NCBI RefSeq assembly: GCF_001469165.1
Contig: NZ_JABX01000010.1
Span: forward strand, 62,001 to 126,000
Source of the DNA: Thiohalocapsa sp. ML1
GTDB taxonomy: Bacteria; Pseudomonadota; Gammaproteobacteria; Chromatiales; Chromatiaceae
DNA length: 64,000 bases
Direction of reading: 5' to 3'
A model generated the notes under the pieces. That model saw only the letters and a list, made by a program, of their open reading frames with translations. It was not told the origin of the DNA and did no database searches. Shown here one piece after another: positions 16,106 through 23,983 of this stretch. A program made the translations under genes and the position numbers. Every line of letters starts with the position of its first letter. The first letter of the stretch is position 1.

Positions 16106-16308
16106 CCGCGTCGGCGCCGAGCCGGCTGGAAAGCCGGCGCTCCCAGTCAGCCGCGCCGGCGCCGAGCCGGCTGGAAAGCCGGCGCTCCCGGTCAGCCGCG
16201 CCGGCGCCGAGCCGGCTGGAAAGCCGGCGCTCCCAGTCAGCCGCGTCGGCGCCGAGCCGGCTGGAAAGCCGGCGCTCCCAGTCAGCCGCGTCGGCGCCGA
16301 GCCGGCTG
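16061..16308. repeat. 45-bp tandem repeat array
   Basis: Five complete 45-bp units (16061-16105, 16106-16150, 16151-16195, 16196-16240, 16241-16285) and a 23-bp partial sixth unit. Each contains GAGCCGGCTGGAAAGCCGGC, itself a hairpin, followed by GCTCCCAGTCAG. Units differ at one or two bases (CGCGCC versus CGCGTC, CCAG versus CCGG). Because 45 is a multiple of three, every frame stays open through the array and gives repeated peptides on both strands; none looks like a real protein. The unit equals one end of the multi-hairpin element, so the array looks like local amplification of that end. Confidence 0.9.
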
Positions 16309-16397
16309 CTCGGCCCTCGGCCCTTTTGCCTGCCAGCGCCGTCTGGTCGTGAAACTTGACTCATCTGCAAACATTCGGCGCCCCCAAGCAACCTAGT
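16309..16397 (-). repeat. Composite CTAG/heptamer element, partial copy
   Basis: In reverse orientation this carries the same core as the copies at 35711 and 58276: a CTAG-containing edge, TTGC, GGCGCCGAATG-TTGCAGATG, AGTCAAGTTTCACGA, then GGCAAAAGGGCCGAGGGCCGAG. Only two heptamer units are left, and the right-hand tail of the element is missing; the 45-bp array takes its place. The immediate right flank is a short GATCGG-type repeat (16399-16425). Confidence 0.8.
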
Positions 16398-16596
16398 GGC
16401 GATCGAGATCGGGATCGGGATCGAAACTCGCCCCCTAACGGCACTTGGCTCCAGCGGCGGCAAAGTGCGAAACCCTTATGTCGTGCCGATATCGCTCACC
16501 GTCGATAGCGATAGCCCAACGTTGGGCTCCGCTGCCACGAGTGTACCGGTTATTCTTGAATCTTCGCTCAGCCTCGCCAGCCATTCGGAGCCTTGC

Positions 16597-17202
16597 ATGG
16601 ACATCCCCCGCAGCCTGACGCAGCGGTTCGCGGCCCAGATAGGCCCGCTCTCGACCCGCGCCGCAGCCAGCGGCCTCGTCGGCGACCGCCTGGCATGGGC
16701 GGTGCTGGGCATCGCCGGACTGGTGAGCGCCATTTTGCTTACCTTGCCGGCCGTGATGCCGGGGCTGCATGCGGTGCTGTGGCTGCTGCCGGCAGTCCTG
16801 TTGCTGCGGGCGCTGGCGAGCGCCGTTGCCGAGGTCCAAGCGCGCGAGCACCCGGCGCTGCCGGCAGCGGACCCGGCGCTCGGCGCCGTCCTCGATGCCG
16901 CCACCGACCTCGCGCTGTACCTGCCGCTTGCGTTCTACCCCGGTGTGGCTGCCACGCCGGTGGTACTCCTGGCGGTGCTCGGCCTGCTCGCGGACATCGC
17001 CGGGCTCGCACCGCTGCTGCGCGGTGCCGAGCGCCACAGGGGAGGTCCCATGGGCACGCCGGACCGTGCGCTGGTGTTCGGCATCGCCGGGGTCATTCTC
17101 GCGGTCGATCCGCACACCGCGTCGTGGCTGCCGTGGCTGTTGTTGCCCGCCGCGGGACTCGCCATCGCGACGGTGGTGCAGCGGCTGCGTACGGTTGTTT
17201 AG
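16597..17202 (+). CDS. Membrane protein, degenerate CDP-alcohol phosphatidyltransferase-like
   Basis: A 201-residue integral membrane protein with about five to six hydrophobic helices (VLGIAGLVSAILLTLPAV, LWLLPAVLLLRALA, LALYLPLAFYP and others). The pattern G96-x3-D100-x3-D104 (GAVLDAATD) after an AR pair (82-83) resembles the second half of the CDP-alcohol phosphatidyltransferase motif. The first half (DxxDGxxAR) is replaced by S75, A78 and E79, so two metal-binding aspartates are absent. It is either an inactive relative or a distinct membrane family. The frame is open upstream, but GGAG lies 11 bases before this ATG, and the upstream residues derive from repeat DNA. Confidence 0.6.
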   Translation: MDIPRSLTQRFAAQIGPLSTRAAASGLVGDRLAWAVLGIAGLVSAILLTLPAVMPGLHAVLWLLPAVLLLRALASAVAEVQAREHPALPAADPALGAVLDAATDLALYLPLAFYPGVAATPVVLLAVLGLLADIAGLAPLLRGAERHRGGPMGTPDRALVFGIAGVILAVDPHTASWLPWLLLPAAGLAIATVVQRLRTVV

Positions 17203-17236
17203 TCCATGCTGATCGCTATCGAAATCCAAAAACCAA

Positions 17237-17329
17237 AGGGCCGAGGGCCGAGGACCGAGGGGGCTCCCTCGGCCCTCGGCCCTCAGCCCTCAGCCCTCAG
17301 CCCTCAGCCCTCAGCCCTCAGCCCTCAGC
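17237..17329. repeat. GGCCGAG / CCCTCGG-CCCTCAG heptamer inverted array
   Basis: About three GGCCGAG-type units (one with GGACCGAG) face about eleven CCCTCGG/CCCTCAG units across a short GGGGGCTC spacer, giving a potential long hairpin with unequal arms. It lies in the 513-bp gap between the membrane protein (ends 17202) and the serine-hydrolase gene (starts 17716). The remainder of that gap, 17330-17697, shows no gene, tRNA or clear promoter. Confidence 0.85.
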
Positions 17330-17715
17330 AGAGCCTTCTCGACCAGAATTGAAGGGGCAACGTTCGTATCCGCCCAGGCCGCCGACGCGGCGGCTGAACC
17401 GGCAGCATCGGTGAATTCCTGACGCCGACACCCCTTGCTGCGCGCGTCCTGGTTCAGCCCGGGCCCGCCTCGGGTTAGACTGCCCGGCTTTGGCAGCGGC
17501 CTGCTGAGGGCTGCTGCGTGCCCGCCTGGGGGCCGGGCTCATCAGATCGGCCCCGGGTCGTGGCGGTGCGAGTAAGCAACGGCGCCAATGCTTGGGTTCC
17601 GGCCTGGCGATAACCCGACCGACCATAGCCCGTGCACCGCTGCCGCAGCACGGAGCGCAAGCTCCCTCCAACTAGGGCGCCCGACACAATCCCGGGAATG
17701 AGGAGAAGTCAACGG

Positions 17716-18987
17716 ATGCCTCTGCATCGAACCCTGCTGGGCGCAGGCCTCTGCCTCGCCTTCGCGCTCCCCGCCAGCGGCGCCACCGAGCGCAACTGCG
17801 AATTCACCGACGCGGAGCGCAAGACGACCGAGCGTGCCGAGGCCGCCGTGCAGGCGGCGCTGCCGGAGTTGCTCCGCCGCCATGGCGTGCCGGGCGCGTC
17901 CGTGGCGCTGATCGCCGACGGCCATCCGCGCTGGACCGCGGGCTACGGCTGGGCGGTGCCGGAGAAGCGCATCCCGTTCTCGCCGGACACGATGTTTCAG
18001 GTGGGCTCCATGACCCTGCCCATCACTGCCTGGGCGCTGCTGCACCTGGTGGAGCGCGGCCAGATCAAGCTTGATGCGCCGGTGTCGCAGTACCTCAAGG
18101 GCCGAGACCTGCCCGAGTCGCCCTTCGACGTCGCGGCGGTCACTCCCGCCCGGGTGCTGAGCCACACCGCGGGGCTGTCGATCCCGCGCTATGAGGGCTT
18201 TGGACCGAAGCAGACGCTGCAGACGCTGAATCAGTCCCTGCGCGGCGCACTGGACGCGGGCGATGTGCCGGTCGCCATCGTCGCGCCGCCGGGCGCAGGC
18301 TTCGCCTTTTCCGCGGGCGGCTATGCCCTTGCCGAGCTGATGGTGCGACAAACCGCCAACGAACAGTTCTCAAAGTTGGCGAACCGGCAGATCCTGCGCC
18401 GGCTGGACATGTTCCGCTCCAGCCTGCCGGACCGCCCGGACCCCTCGCCGCCGCTCGCCGTCACCTACGATGACGCGGGCAACCCGGCACCGGCACGCAG
18501 CTTCTCGGCCCTGGGCGCCGCGGGGCTCCAGACCACGGTGGCGGATTACGCGCGCTTCGTCGCCGCGATGCTGCCCGGCCCCTGCGGGGAGGCCATGGGC
18601 CGCGGTGCCGTCGGCCCGGGTCTCGTCCAACTGTCCCGTGAGCCGCAGCCGAACAGCGACAACGACCTGCTGTTTGCGGGCTCGCGCTACGGGCTGGGCG
18701 TCGCGCTGAGGGCCCTCCCCGACAGCGGCAACACGCTCGTCTACCATCCGGGCGACAACCCACCGAACTGGCGCGGGCTCTTCGCAGCGGTGCCGGAGCG
18801 CCAGTCCGGCATTGTCGTGCTCACCAGCGCCGCCGGCGGCGAGGCGCTGCGCCTGGAGCTGCTATGCACCTGGATCGAGGCCCTCGGCGAGACACCGCCG
18901 GCGGAATGCCCGGCGGTGGGGCCGGCACAGCAGCCAGAGTCGGAGCCCTCACCGGAGCGGGCCGACATGGCGCAAGAGGCCGACTAG
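17716..18987 (+). CDS. Exported beta-lactamase-fold protein with degenerate active site
   Basis: A 423-residue protein. A signal peptide (about 1-23, GAGLCLAFALPASGA) leads into a class C beta-lactamase/DD-peptidase-type domain: HGVPGASVALIADG, FQVGSMTLPITAWALLHLVE, LLSHTAGLS-like SHTAGL, and PGDNPPNWRG near the C-terminus. The catalytic SxxK motif reads S98-M-T-L101, so the general-base lysine is leucine. The YxN motif reads F198-S-A200, lacking both Tyr and Asn. It is therefore probably a non-catalytic or divergent periplasmic relative. AGGAG is 10 bases before the chosen ATG; an in-frame ATG at 17698 lacks a ribosome site. Confidence 0.85.
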   Translation: MPLHRTLLGAGLCLAFALPASGATERNCEFTDAERKTTERAEAAVQAALPELLRRHGVPGASVALIADGHPRWTAGYGWAVPEKRIPFSPDTMFQVGSMTLPITAWALLHLVERGQIKLDAPVSQYLKGRDLPESPFDVAAVTPARVLSHTAGLSIPRYEGFGPKQTLQTLNQSLRGALDAGDVPVAIVAPPGAGFAFSAGGYALAELMVRQTANEQFSKLANRQILRRLDMFRSSLPDRPDPSPPLAVTYDDAGNPAPARSFSALGAAGLQTTVADYARFVAAMLPGPCGEAMGRGAVGPGLVQLSREPQPNSDNDLLFAGSRYGLGVALRALPDSGNTLVYHPGDNPPNWRGLFAAVPERQSGIVVLTSAAGGEALRLELLCTWIEALGETPPAECPAVGPAQQPESEPSPERADMAQEAD

Positions 18988-19000
18988 ATTGAAGGCGAAC

Positions 19001-19049
19001 GGGCCGAGGGCCAAGGACGACCTCCTCGGCCCTCGGCCCTCGTCCCTCA
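19001..19049. repeat. GGCCGAG/CTCGGCC inverted repeat between convergent genes
   Basis: GGGCCGAGGGCC faces CGGCCCTCGGCCCTCG across a loop of about 14 bases. It lies exactly in the 73-bp gap where the serine-hydrolase gene and the DUF3307-like membrane gene converge, so it could act as a bidirectional transcription barrier. It has no T-run and belongs to the dispersed heptamer family. Confidence 0.75.
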
Positions 19050-19060
19050 TGTCGCGCCTT

Positions 19061-19867
19061 CTAGGGCAGCAGCGCCTTCACCGCCTCCCCCACTAGCACG
19101 GCGCCGCCCACCGACAGCAGCGTGCCGATGAGCACGTACTCGGCGAACTCGCGCCGGTCCAGCTCGCGAAAGCGTGCGAAGCTCTTCGCTGCCAGGATGA
19201 GGCCGATGGCCGCGTACTGGCCCTGCAGCACGAAGACATAGACCAGCAGCCGCTCCAGCACGCCGATGAAGCGTCCGGCGTTGTACTCGCGCAGATCCAG
19301 GCGCTGCGGCGGCGCGCCGGGCCGAAGCGGCGGCAGGATCAGCTCAGTGTCCGTCGGCGCGCCGCCACCGTCGCGCGCGTACGGCACCACGCGGATGAGC
19401 TGGAGAATGAGGCGGATCAGCAGGTTCGACTCGTGCATGACCAGTAGCGCGCCGATCAGCACGGTCAGCACCACCGGCACGCTCCCGCTGCCGGCGGCGA
19501 GCGGCGCGGGGAGCAGGAAGTACCGCCCGAGCCAGTCCGCCAGCAGCGGCCAGAGCGGGTTCGGCGCCACTGCCTGCGCCGGTGCGAAGCTGAAGCCCGC
19601 ACCGAGCAAGATCAGGAACAGCACCGCGAGCCGGTAACCGCCGGCACGCCCGGGTTCCCGGTGCTCCAGCCAGGCACCGGCGAGGTTGGCCGTGACGACG
19701 AGCAGCACGAGTGGCAGCATGCGCACGCTTGGGGCGACGGCGAGCAGCGCCGCGGCCTGCACACCAGCGAGCATCACTGCCTGGCGCCGCGTCAGCGGGG
19801 CATCGCGCAGGATCAGCGCGAAGCGGCTCGCGAGCACGAACAGCAGAAACCACAGGAACGACGGCAT
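19061..19867 (-). CDS. DUF3307-like integral membrane protein, SatD partner
   Basis: A 268-residue membrane protein with about seven hydrophobic segments (for example MPSFLWFLLFVLASRFALIL, VPVVLTVLIGALLVM). The C-terminal stretch LERLLVYVFVLQGQYAAIGL, LAAKSFARF and FAEYVLIGTLLSV is the conserved end of the membrane partner found beside SatD proteins. It lies 18 bases downstream of the satD-like gene on the same strand, so an operon is likely. The biochemical role is unknown. In streptococci sat genes were linked to secretion and acid tolerance, which may not transfer. Confidence 0.75.
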   Translation of the reverse strand: MPSFLWFLLFVLASRFALILRDAPLTRRQAVMLAGVQAAALLAVAPSVRMLPLVLLVVTANLAGAWLEHREPGRAGGYRLAVLFLILLGAGFSFAPAQAVAPNPLWPLLADWLGRYFLLPAPLAAGSGSVPVVLTVLIGALLVMHESNLLIRLILQLIRVVPYARDGGGAPTDTELILPPLRPGAPPQRLDLREYNAGRFIGVLERLLVYVFVLQGQYAAIGLILAAKSFARFRELDRREFAEYVLIGTLLSVGGAVLVGEAVKALLP

Positions 19868-19885
19868 GCCGGAGGCCCTGGCCGC

Positions 19886-20530
19886 TCAGGGCCGGTCAGC
19901 GGCGCCCAGGCGCTCGTCGAGCAGCGCCTCGACCGCGTGCAGGAAGCCCGCGAGCGCATACAGATCCGCGCTGCGGGCGGTCTTGTAGAGCGTCTGCTCG
20001 GTGCGGTCCAGGCGTGTGGCGATGTCGGCAATGGGCTCGGCACCGACGAGTCCCGCCGCCAGCGCCAGCCGACTGCCGCGGCTGCCGGCGAGGCGGCCGA
20101 AGGCGAGCGCGAGACCCTGGTTCACCAGCTCCACCGCGACACCATCGAGGCCCTCCACCCGGCAGCGGCCGTCGCTGTGCTTGAGCCCCTCGACGCCGGC
20201 GCGGGCCAGGTGAAAGGCGCTGCCATCCATGCCGATGGCACGCTCGTGGTCGATGCCGGTGGCGATGTCGCCGAGCCCGAGCGCAAAGCGCAGTTGCACC
20301 GGCTGCAAGTCGGCGGCGATCTGGAGCAGATCCCGGAACACGCCCTGCGCGCGCGCCGGCACCGCCTGGAACTCATCCCCCAGCGTCAAGGTGTAGGGCG
20401 ACAGCAGGGCCTGCGGCCTGTGCTCTGCGTTGCGTGCCGCGAGGCTCGCCTGGAGCGCGCGCTGCACCTCGGCACGATCGGGCAGCCCGCGAGAGGCGAT
20501 CACATCGGCGATGACGACCAGGTGCGGCAT
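19886..20530 (-). CDS. SatD-family protein
   Basis: A 214-residue soluble protein matching the SatD family: HLVVIADVIASRGLPDRAEV at the start, YTLTLGDEFQAVPARA in the first third, and FALGLGDIATGI. The region 150-190 is helix-turn-helix-like (ADIATRLDRTEQTLYKTARS). The TLGDEFQ motif recalls the catalytic loop of nucleotide cyclases, but activity is undetermined. It is the first gene of a two-gene operon with the DUF3307-like membrane protein. Three phased operator-like palindromes lie immediately upstream, which suggests tight repression. Confidence 0.75.
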   Translation of the reverse strand: MPHLVVIADVIASRGLPDRAEVQRALQASLAARNAEHRPQALLSPYTLTLGDEFQAVPARAQGVFRDLLQIAADLQPVQLRFALGLGDIATGIDHERAIGMDGSAFHLARAGVEGLKHSDGRCRVEGLDGVAVELVNQGLALAFGRLAGSRGSRLALAAGLVGAEPIADIATRLDRTEQTLYKTARSADLYALAGFLHAVEALLDERLGAADRP

Positions 20531-20547
20531 CGAACGGGCGTCGCAGT

Positions 20548-20620
20548 CAACTAAACAGGTTGAATCTGGCAGAATTAAACCAAATTAGTTGAATCTTACG
20601 AATTTCAACCGAATTGGTTG
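20548..20620 (-). promoter_or_regulatory. Three phased palindromic operator-like repeats upstream of satD
   Basis: Three 15-bp sites with the pattern CAACY-RAAWW-RGTTG occur at 20548-20562 (CAACTAAACAGGTTG), 20577-20591 (AAACCAAATTAGTTG) and 20606-20620 (CAACCGAATTGGTTG). Their starts are exactly 29 bp apart. The first two are also followed by AATCT. Each site is nearly palindromic, and the stretch is AT-rich against a GC-rich background. The array starts 17 bp upstream of the satD ATG, where a repressor would block transcription. No regulator gene is adjacent. Confidence 0.7.
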
Positions 20621-20708
20621 CGCCTGCCCGACTCGAAGAACACTGCCGGAGCGGCCCGGCGACAGACCGCAGCGCGCTAGCTGCGCCGCGCGCCGACGTG
20701 CGTCCGCC

Positions 20709-20978
20709 TCAGCCGCGCCCGCCGCTGTCCGGCAGGACGATGTTGAGCTCCAGGATCTCCTGGGTCTCGTCCTGCTCGTAGTTCACGGACACGGCATCCA
20801 TGTCCACCTCGACGTACTTGCGGATGACGGCGAGGATCTCCTGCTGCAGCTTCGGCAGGTAGGACGGACGGTTGCGAAAGGCGCGGTCGTGCGCCACCAG
20901 GATCTGCAGCCGCTCCTTGGCAAGGGACGCAGAGCCGGCCTTTTTGCGGCTGGCACGAAAGACATCGAGTAGACCCAC
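20709..20978 (-). CDS. minE: Cell division topological specificity factor MinE
   Basis: An 89-residue protein, the usual MinE length. The N-terminal GLLDVFRASRKKAGSASLAK is the membrane/MinD-contact segment. It is followed by RLQILVAHDRAFR and the dimerising beta domain (VDMDAVSVNYEQDETQEILE). MinE stimulates MinD ATPase and drives pole-to-pole oscillation so that the Z-ring forms at midcell. It lies 3 bases downstream of minD in the minC-minD-minE operon. Confidence 0.97.
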   Translation of the reverse strand: MGLLDVFRASRKKAGSASLAKERLQILVAHDRAFRNRPSYLPKLQQEILAVIRKYVEVDMDAVSVNYEQDETQEILELNIVLPDSGGRG

Positions 20979-20981
20979 GGC

Positions 20982-21791
20982 TCACCCCCCGAAGAATCGG
21001 CTGAAGATGCCCTTGCGCTCCGCCTCCACGAACCGCATGGGCAGATCCTCGCCGAGGTAGCGCGAGACCATGTCGTTGTAGGCCTTGCCGGCGCTGGACT
21101 CGATGTCCAGCACAACCGGAATGCCGGCGTTGGAGGCGTTCAGCACCGCGGGCGACTCGGGGATCACGCCGATGAGGTTTAGCGACAGGATCTCCTGCAC
21201 GTCCTGCACGCTCAGCATCTCGCCGCGTTCCACGCGCTGCGGTGAGTAGCGCGTCAGCAGCAGGTGCTCCTTGATGGGCTCCTCGCCCGTCTCGGCCCGC
21301 CGGGACTTGCTCGCGAGAATGCCGAGCATGCGATCGGAGTCGCGCACCGACGACACCTCCGGGTTGGTGACGACCACCGCATCGTCGGCGAAGTACATGG
21401 CCATGGTTGCGCCATGCTCAATGCCCGCCGGCGAGTCGCAGACGATGTAGTCGTAGCCCTTGCCCAGCTCCTCGAGCACCTTGCCGACGCCCTCCTGCGT
21501 CAGCGCTTCCTTGTCGCGGGTCTGCGACGCCGGCAGCACGTACAGGCTGTCGCAGCGCTTGTCGCGGATCAGCGCCTGGTTCAGGTTCGCCTCACCGTTG
21601 ATGACGTTGACAAAGTCATACACGACGCGTCGCTCACAGCCCATGATCAGGTCCAGGTTGCGCAAGCCCACGTCGAAGTCGATAACGGCGGTGCGATGCC
21701 CACGCTGTGCCAGGCCCATGGCCATGGCGGCGGCCGTCGTGGTCTTGCCGACCCCGCCCTTGCCGGAGGTGATGACAATGATTCTGGCCAA
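20982..21791 (-). CDS. minD: Septum site-determining ATPase MinD
   Basis: A 269-residue ParA-family ATPase. The deviant Walker A motif is GKGGVGKTTT near residue 10, the switch DFDVGLRNLDLIMG follows, and the C-terminal amphipathic membrane helix is FVEAERKGIFSRFFGG. It recruits MinC and MinE to the membrane. The frame is open further upstream, but a TTG at 21791 preceded by GGGAGAG gives the family's standard N-terminus (xARIIVITSGKGG) and length. TTG is therefore taken as the start. Confidence 0.96.
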   Translation of the reverse strand: MARIIVITSGKGGVGKTTTAAAMAMGLAQRGHRTAVIDFDVGLRNLDLIMGCERRVVYDFVNVINGEANLNQALIRDKRCDSLYVLPASQTRDKEALTQEGVGKVLEELGKGYDYIVCDSPAGIEHGATMAMYFADDAVVVTNPEVSSVRDSDRMLGILASKSRRAETGEEPIKEHLLLTRYSPQRVERGEMLSVQDVQEILSLNLIGVIPESPAVLNASNAGIPVVLDIESSAGKAYNDMVSRYLGEDLPMRFVEAERKGIFSRFFGG

Positions 21792-21926
21792 AGACGTCTC
21801 TCCCAATGCTTGCTTCTGATCGATCCTGGAGCGGCGCGCCCGGGACACTGACCGGGCAGCGGCGACGACCGGGCGGGCCACCGCCGCAAGCGGCTTGGCG
21901 CACCGCGACACCCGTACGAGCGCTGA

Positions 21927-21975
21927 CTAGACTCCTTGACGGCGCAAAGCGCGTGTGCGTCAAGTTTTACAACGA
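21927..21975 (+). repeat. CTAGA/TTGAC hairpin, truncated composite element
   Basis: CTAGACTCCTTGACGGCGC, then a diverged loop, then GCGTCAAGTTTTAC matches the left end of the dispersed composite element (compare 35711 and 58276), without the heptamer arms. CTTGAC and GTCAAG form the stem. It sits between minC and minD, so the min genes are separated by about 185 bp here rather than tightly packed. Confidence 0.65.
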
Positions 21976-21976
21976 C

Positions 21977-22750
21977 TCAGCCGATGGGCTCGATGCGCAG
22001 CACCTCGTGGTCTAAGAAGACCTGCACGGTGCGGCCCTTGAGATCGGCCGGGATGTTTTCGCTGACCCGATAATGCCCGGCCACGGACACCAGCTCGGCG
22101 TGCAGCTCCCGGCAGAAGATGCGCGCACCCGTGTCCCCCCGCAGACCGGCAATGACGCGCCCGCGCAGGGCGCCGTAAACATGGATGTTCCCATCCGCCA
22201 TCAGCTCGGCACCGGAGCTCACCGGGCCGACGATGGTGAGATCGCCGCCCGGCGCATACAGCCGTTGGCCCGAGCGCACCGGCCGATCCACGAGCATCGA
22301 CGTGCTCGCCACGGACGGCTCGCCCCGGGCCGCCTGCGGCGGCGCCTCGACGGCCACGTCTTCCGCTGACCGCTCCGGCGGGGCCTGGCGCGCACCGCGG
22401 GTGTGGTCGCCCAGGATCGCAAGCTCCATCGCGCGTGCGGCCTCGTTTTGCGCGGCACCGCCGCCGCGCACGCCGACCGGGATCATGCCCAGGCCGCGCA
22501 GCAGCCCCACGAGCCGCGGAAACGCCACCGCATCGGCGTCCCGGGCCAGTGCGCCCAGATCGATGACGATGGGCGTATTGCGAAAGAAGCCGGGCGCTTG
22601 GTCCACCTTCGGCGCCAACTGCGACTCGACGGCGTCCATGTCGTGCCCCAGCAGCCGGATCACCGGCAGCGTGAAGCTCGACGCCTTGAGCTCAAAGGCA
22701 GGCTCCGCGGCTGCGGCACCGGCGCGTTGGGGAGAGGATTGCACAGCCAT
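21977..22750 (-). CDS. minC: Septum site-determining protein MinC
   Basis: A 257-residue inhibitor of FtsZ assembly. The N-terminal domain (about 17-115: FELKASSFTLPVIRLLG, TPIVIDLGAL) contacts FtsZ. A variable Ala/Pro/Glu linker (about 120-145) follows, and the C-terminal right-handed beta helix (about 148-257: RSGQRLYAPGGDLTIVGPVS, GAELMADGNIHVYGALRGR) dimerises and binds MinD. It is the first gene of the min operon. The ATG has only a distant AGGAG (about 18 bases upstream). Confidence 0.96.
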   Translation of the reverse strand: MAVQSSPQRAGAAAAEPAFELKASSFTLPVIRLLGHDMDAVESQLAPKVDQAPGFFRNTPIVIDLGALARDADAVAFPRLVGLLRGLGMIPVGVRGGGAAQNEAARAMELAILGDHTRGARQAPPERSAEDVAVEAPPQAARGEPSVASTSMLVDRPVRSGQRLYAPGGDLTIVGPVSSGAELMADGNIHVYGALRGRVIAGLRGDTGARIFCRELHAELVSVAGHYRVSENIPADLKGRTVQVFLDHEVLRIEPIG

Positions 22751-22968
22751 CGGCGGGCGGGTCAGCTCCTGAGGGTCGAGTCCTTAAACCAGAGGCGCCG
22801 GTCGGCCCGGCGCGGATCGCGGCATGCTACCCGTTGCCGCGCAAACCTGAAAGCCGCGACAGCAAGTGGAGCGCATCCGCGGGAGGCGGATGTCGGGGTT
22901 CGGCGTCCCTCGTGTGCGGAGCACCGCGCGCCGGCGCTGCCGCGCGCGAGCCCGTCCAGTACCCGGCA

Positions 22969-23316
22969 TCAGCCCGGCGGCCATTGCAGCGGGCGCCCGC
23001 CGAGCAGGTGCACGTGCAGGTGGAACACGGTCTGGCCGCCGTCGGCGTTGCAGTTGATGACGGTCCGGTAGCCGTCCTCGGCAAAGCCCAGTTGCTCCGC
23101 CACCTTCGCCGCGGCGAGGAACAACCGGCCGATGAGCGCCGCGTCCTCCACAACCGCATGGTTCAGGGTCGGGATGGGCTTGCGCGGGATCACCAGCACA
23201 TGGGTCGGTGCCTGCGGGTGGAGGTCGCGGAAGGCGACCACGTCGTCGTCTTCGTAGACGATGTCGGCAGGGATCTCACCGCGTGCGATCTTGCCGAAAA
23301 TCGTGTCCTCGGCCAT
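22969..23316 (-). CDS. hinT: HIT-family nucleotide hydrolase HinT
   Basis: A 115-residue HinT-type protein with the histidine triad [11 protein letters not shown] at about 97-107 and the N-terminal [20 protein letters not shown] typical of the family. HinT hydrolyses nucleoside phosphoramidates and acyl-adenylates. AGGAGG lies just upstream of the ATG. It follows recR by 36 bp on the same strand. The 218 bp between it and minC hold nothing recognisable. Confidence 0.96.
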   Translation of the reverse strand: MAEDTIFGKIARGEIPADIVYEDDDVVAFRDLHPQAPTHVLVIPRKPIPTLNHAVVEDAALIGRLFLAAAKVAEQLGFAEDGYRTVINCNADGGQTVFHLHVHLLGGRPLQWPPG

Positions 23317-23352
23317 GGGAGGTCCTCCTCAAAGGGCGTCATTGCAGAACAG

Positions 23353-23961
23353 TCAGATGCCGGTGCGCCCGGCGAAGGCATGCGCGAGCGTGCCGCCGTC
23401 GACCAGCTCAAGCTCCCCGCCCAGCGGCACCCCGTGGGCGATGCGGGTCAGCCGGACGTCGCTGCCCTCCGCGAGCTCGCTGATGTAATGGGCCGTGGCG
23501 CTGCCTTCCACCGTCGGGCTGATGGCGAGGATCACCTCGCGCACCGTGCCCGCGTGCAGGCGCTCACGCAGCGATTCCATGCCCAACTCCTCCGGCCCGA
23601 TGCCGTCGAGCGGCGACAGCCGCCCGCCGAGCACGAAGTAGCGCCCGCGGTAGTCCGTGGCCTGCTCGATGGCGGCGATGTCCGACGGCTGCTCGACAAT
23701 GCAGAGCAGGGACGCATCCCGGGCCGGGCTCGCGCAGAGCGTGCAGACCTCGCGCTCGGTGAAGGTGCGGCAGTCGCGGCAGTTGCCGATGCGGGCCATG
23801 GCGTCGGCGAGCACGCGCGCTAGGTGACGGCCCGCGTCGCGGTCGTGCTGGAGCAGGTAGAACACCATCCGCTGCGCGGACTTCGGGCCGACGCCCGGCA
23901 GGCAGCGCAGGGCCTCCACCAGCGCCGGCAGGAGCCCGCTGTCGGAGCCGGACGGATGCAT
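23353..23961 (-). CDS. recR: Recombination mediator RecR
   Basis: A 202-residue protein with an N-terminal helix-hairpin-helix ([21 protein letters not shown]), a four-cysteine zinc finger ([16 protein letters not shown], about 57-72) and a Toprim domain ([31 protein letters not shown]). RecR with RecO and RecF loads RecA onto SSB-coated gaps. It lies between ybaB and hinT, in the widely conserved dnaX-ybaB-recR order. Confidence 0.97.
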   Translation of the reverse strand: MHPSGSDSGLLPALVEALRCLPGVGPKSAQRMVFYLLQHDRDAGRHLARVLADAMARIGNCRDCRTFTEREVCTLCASPARDASLLCIVEQPSDIAAIEQATDYRGRYFVLGGRLSPLDGIGPEELGMESLRERLHAGTVREVILAISPTVEGSATAHYISELAEGSDVRLTRIAHGVPLGGELELVDGGTLAHAFAGRTGI

Positions 23962-23983
23962 GGTCCCTCCCGGGCGGCTCGGC

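Noticed and set aside
15597-16308. Possible CRISPR array
   Set aside because: Units abut without unique spacers, and no cas gene is nearby.
15397-16359. Plus-strand open frames through the 22-bp and 45-bp arrays giving repetitive peptides
   Set aside because: The repeats leave several frames open on both strands and no frame has a plausible domain, signal peptide or ribosome site.
21792-21911. Longer MinD with a 40-residue Arg/Ala-rich extension
   Set aside because: The extension is not family-like, and a TTG with a good GGGAGAG gives the normal MinD length and N-terminus.
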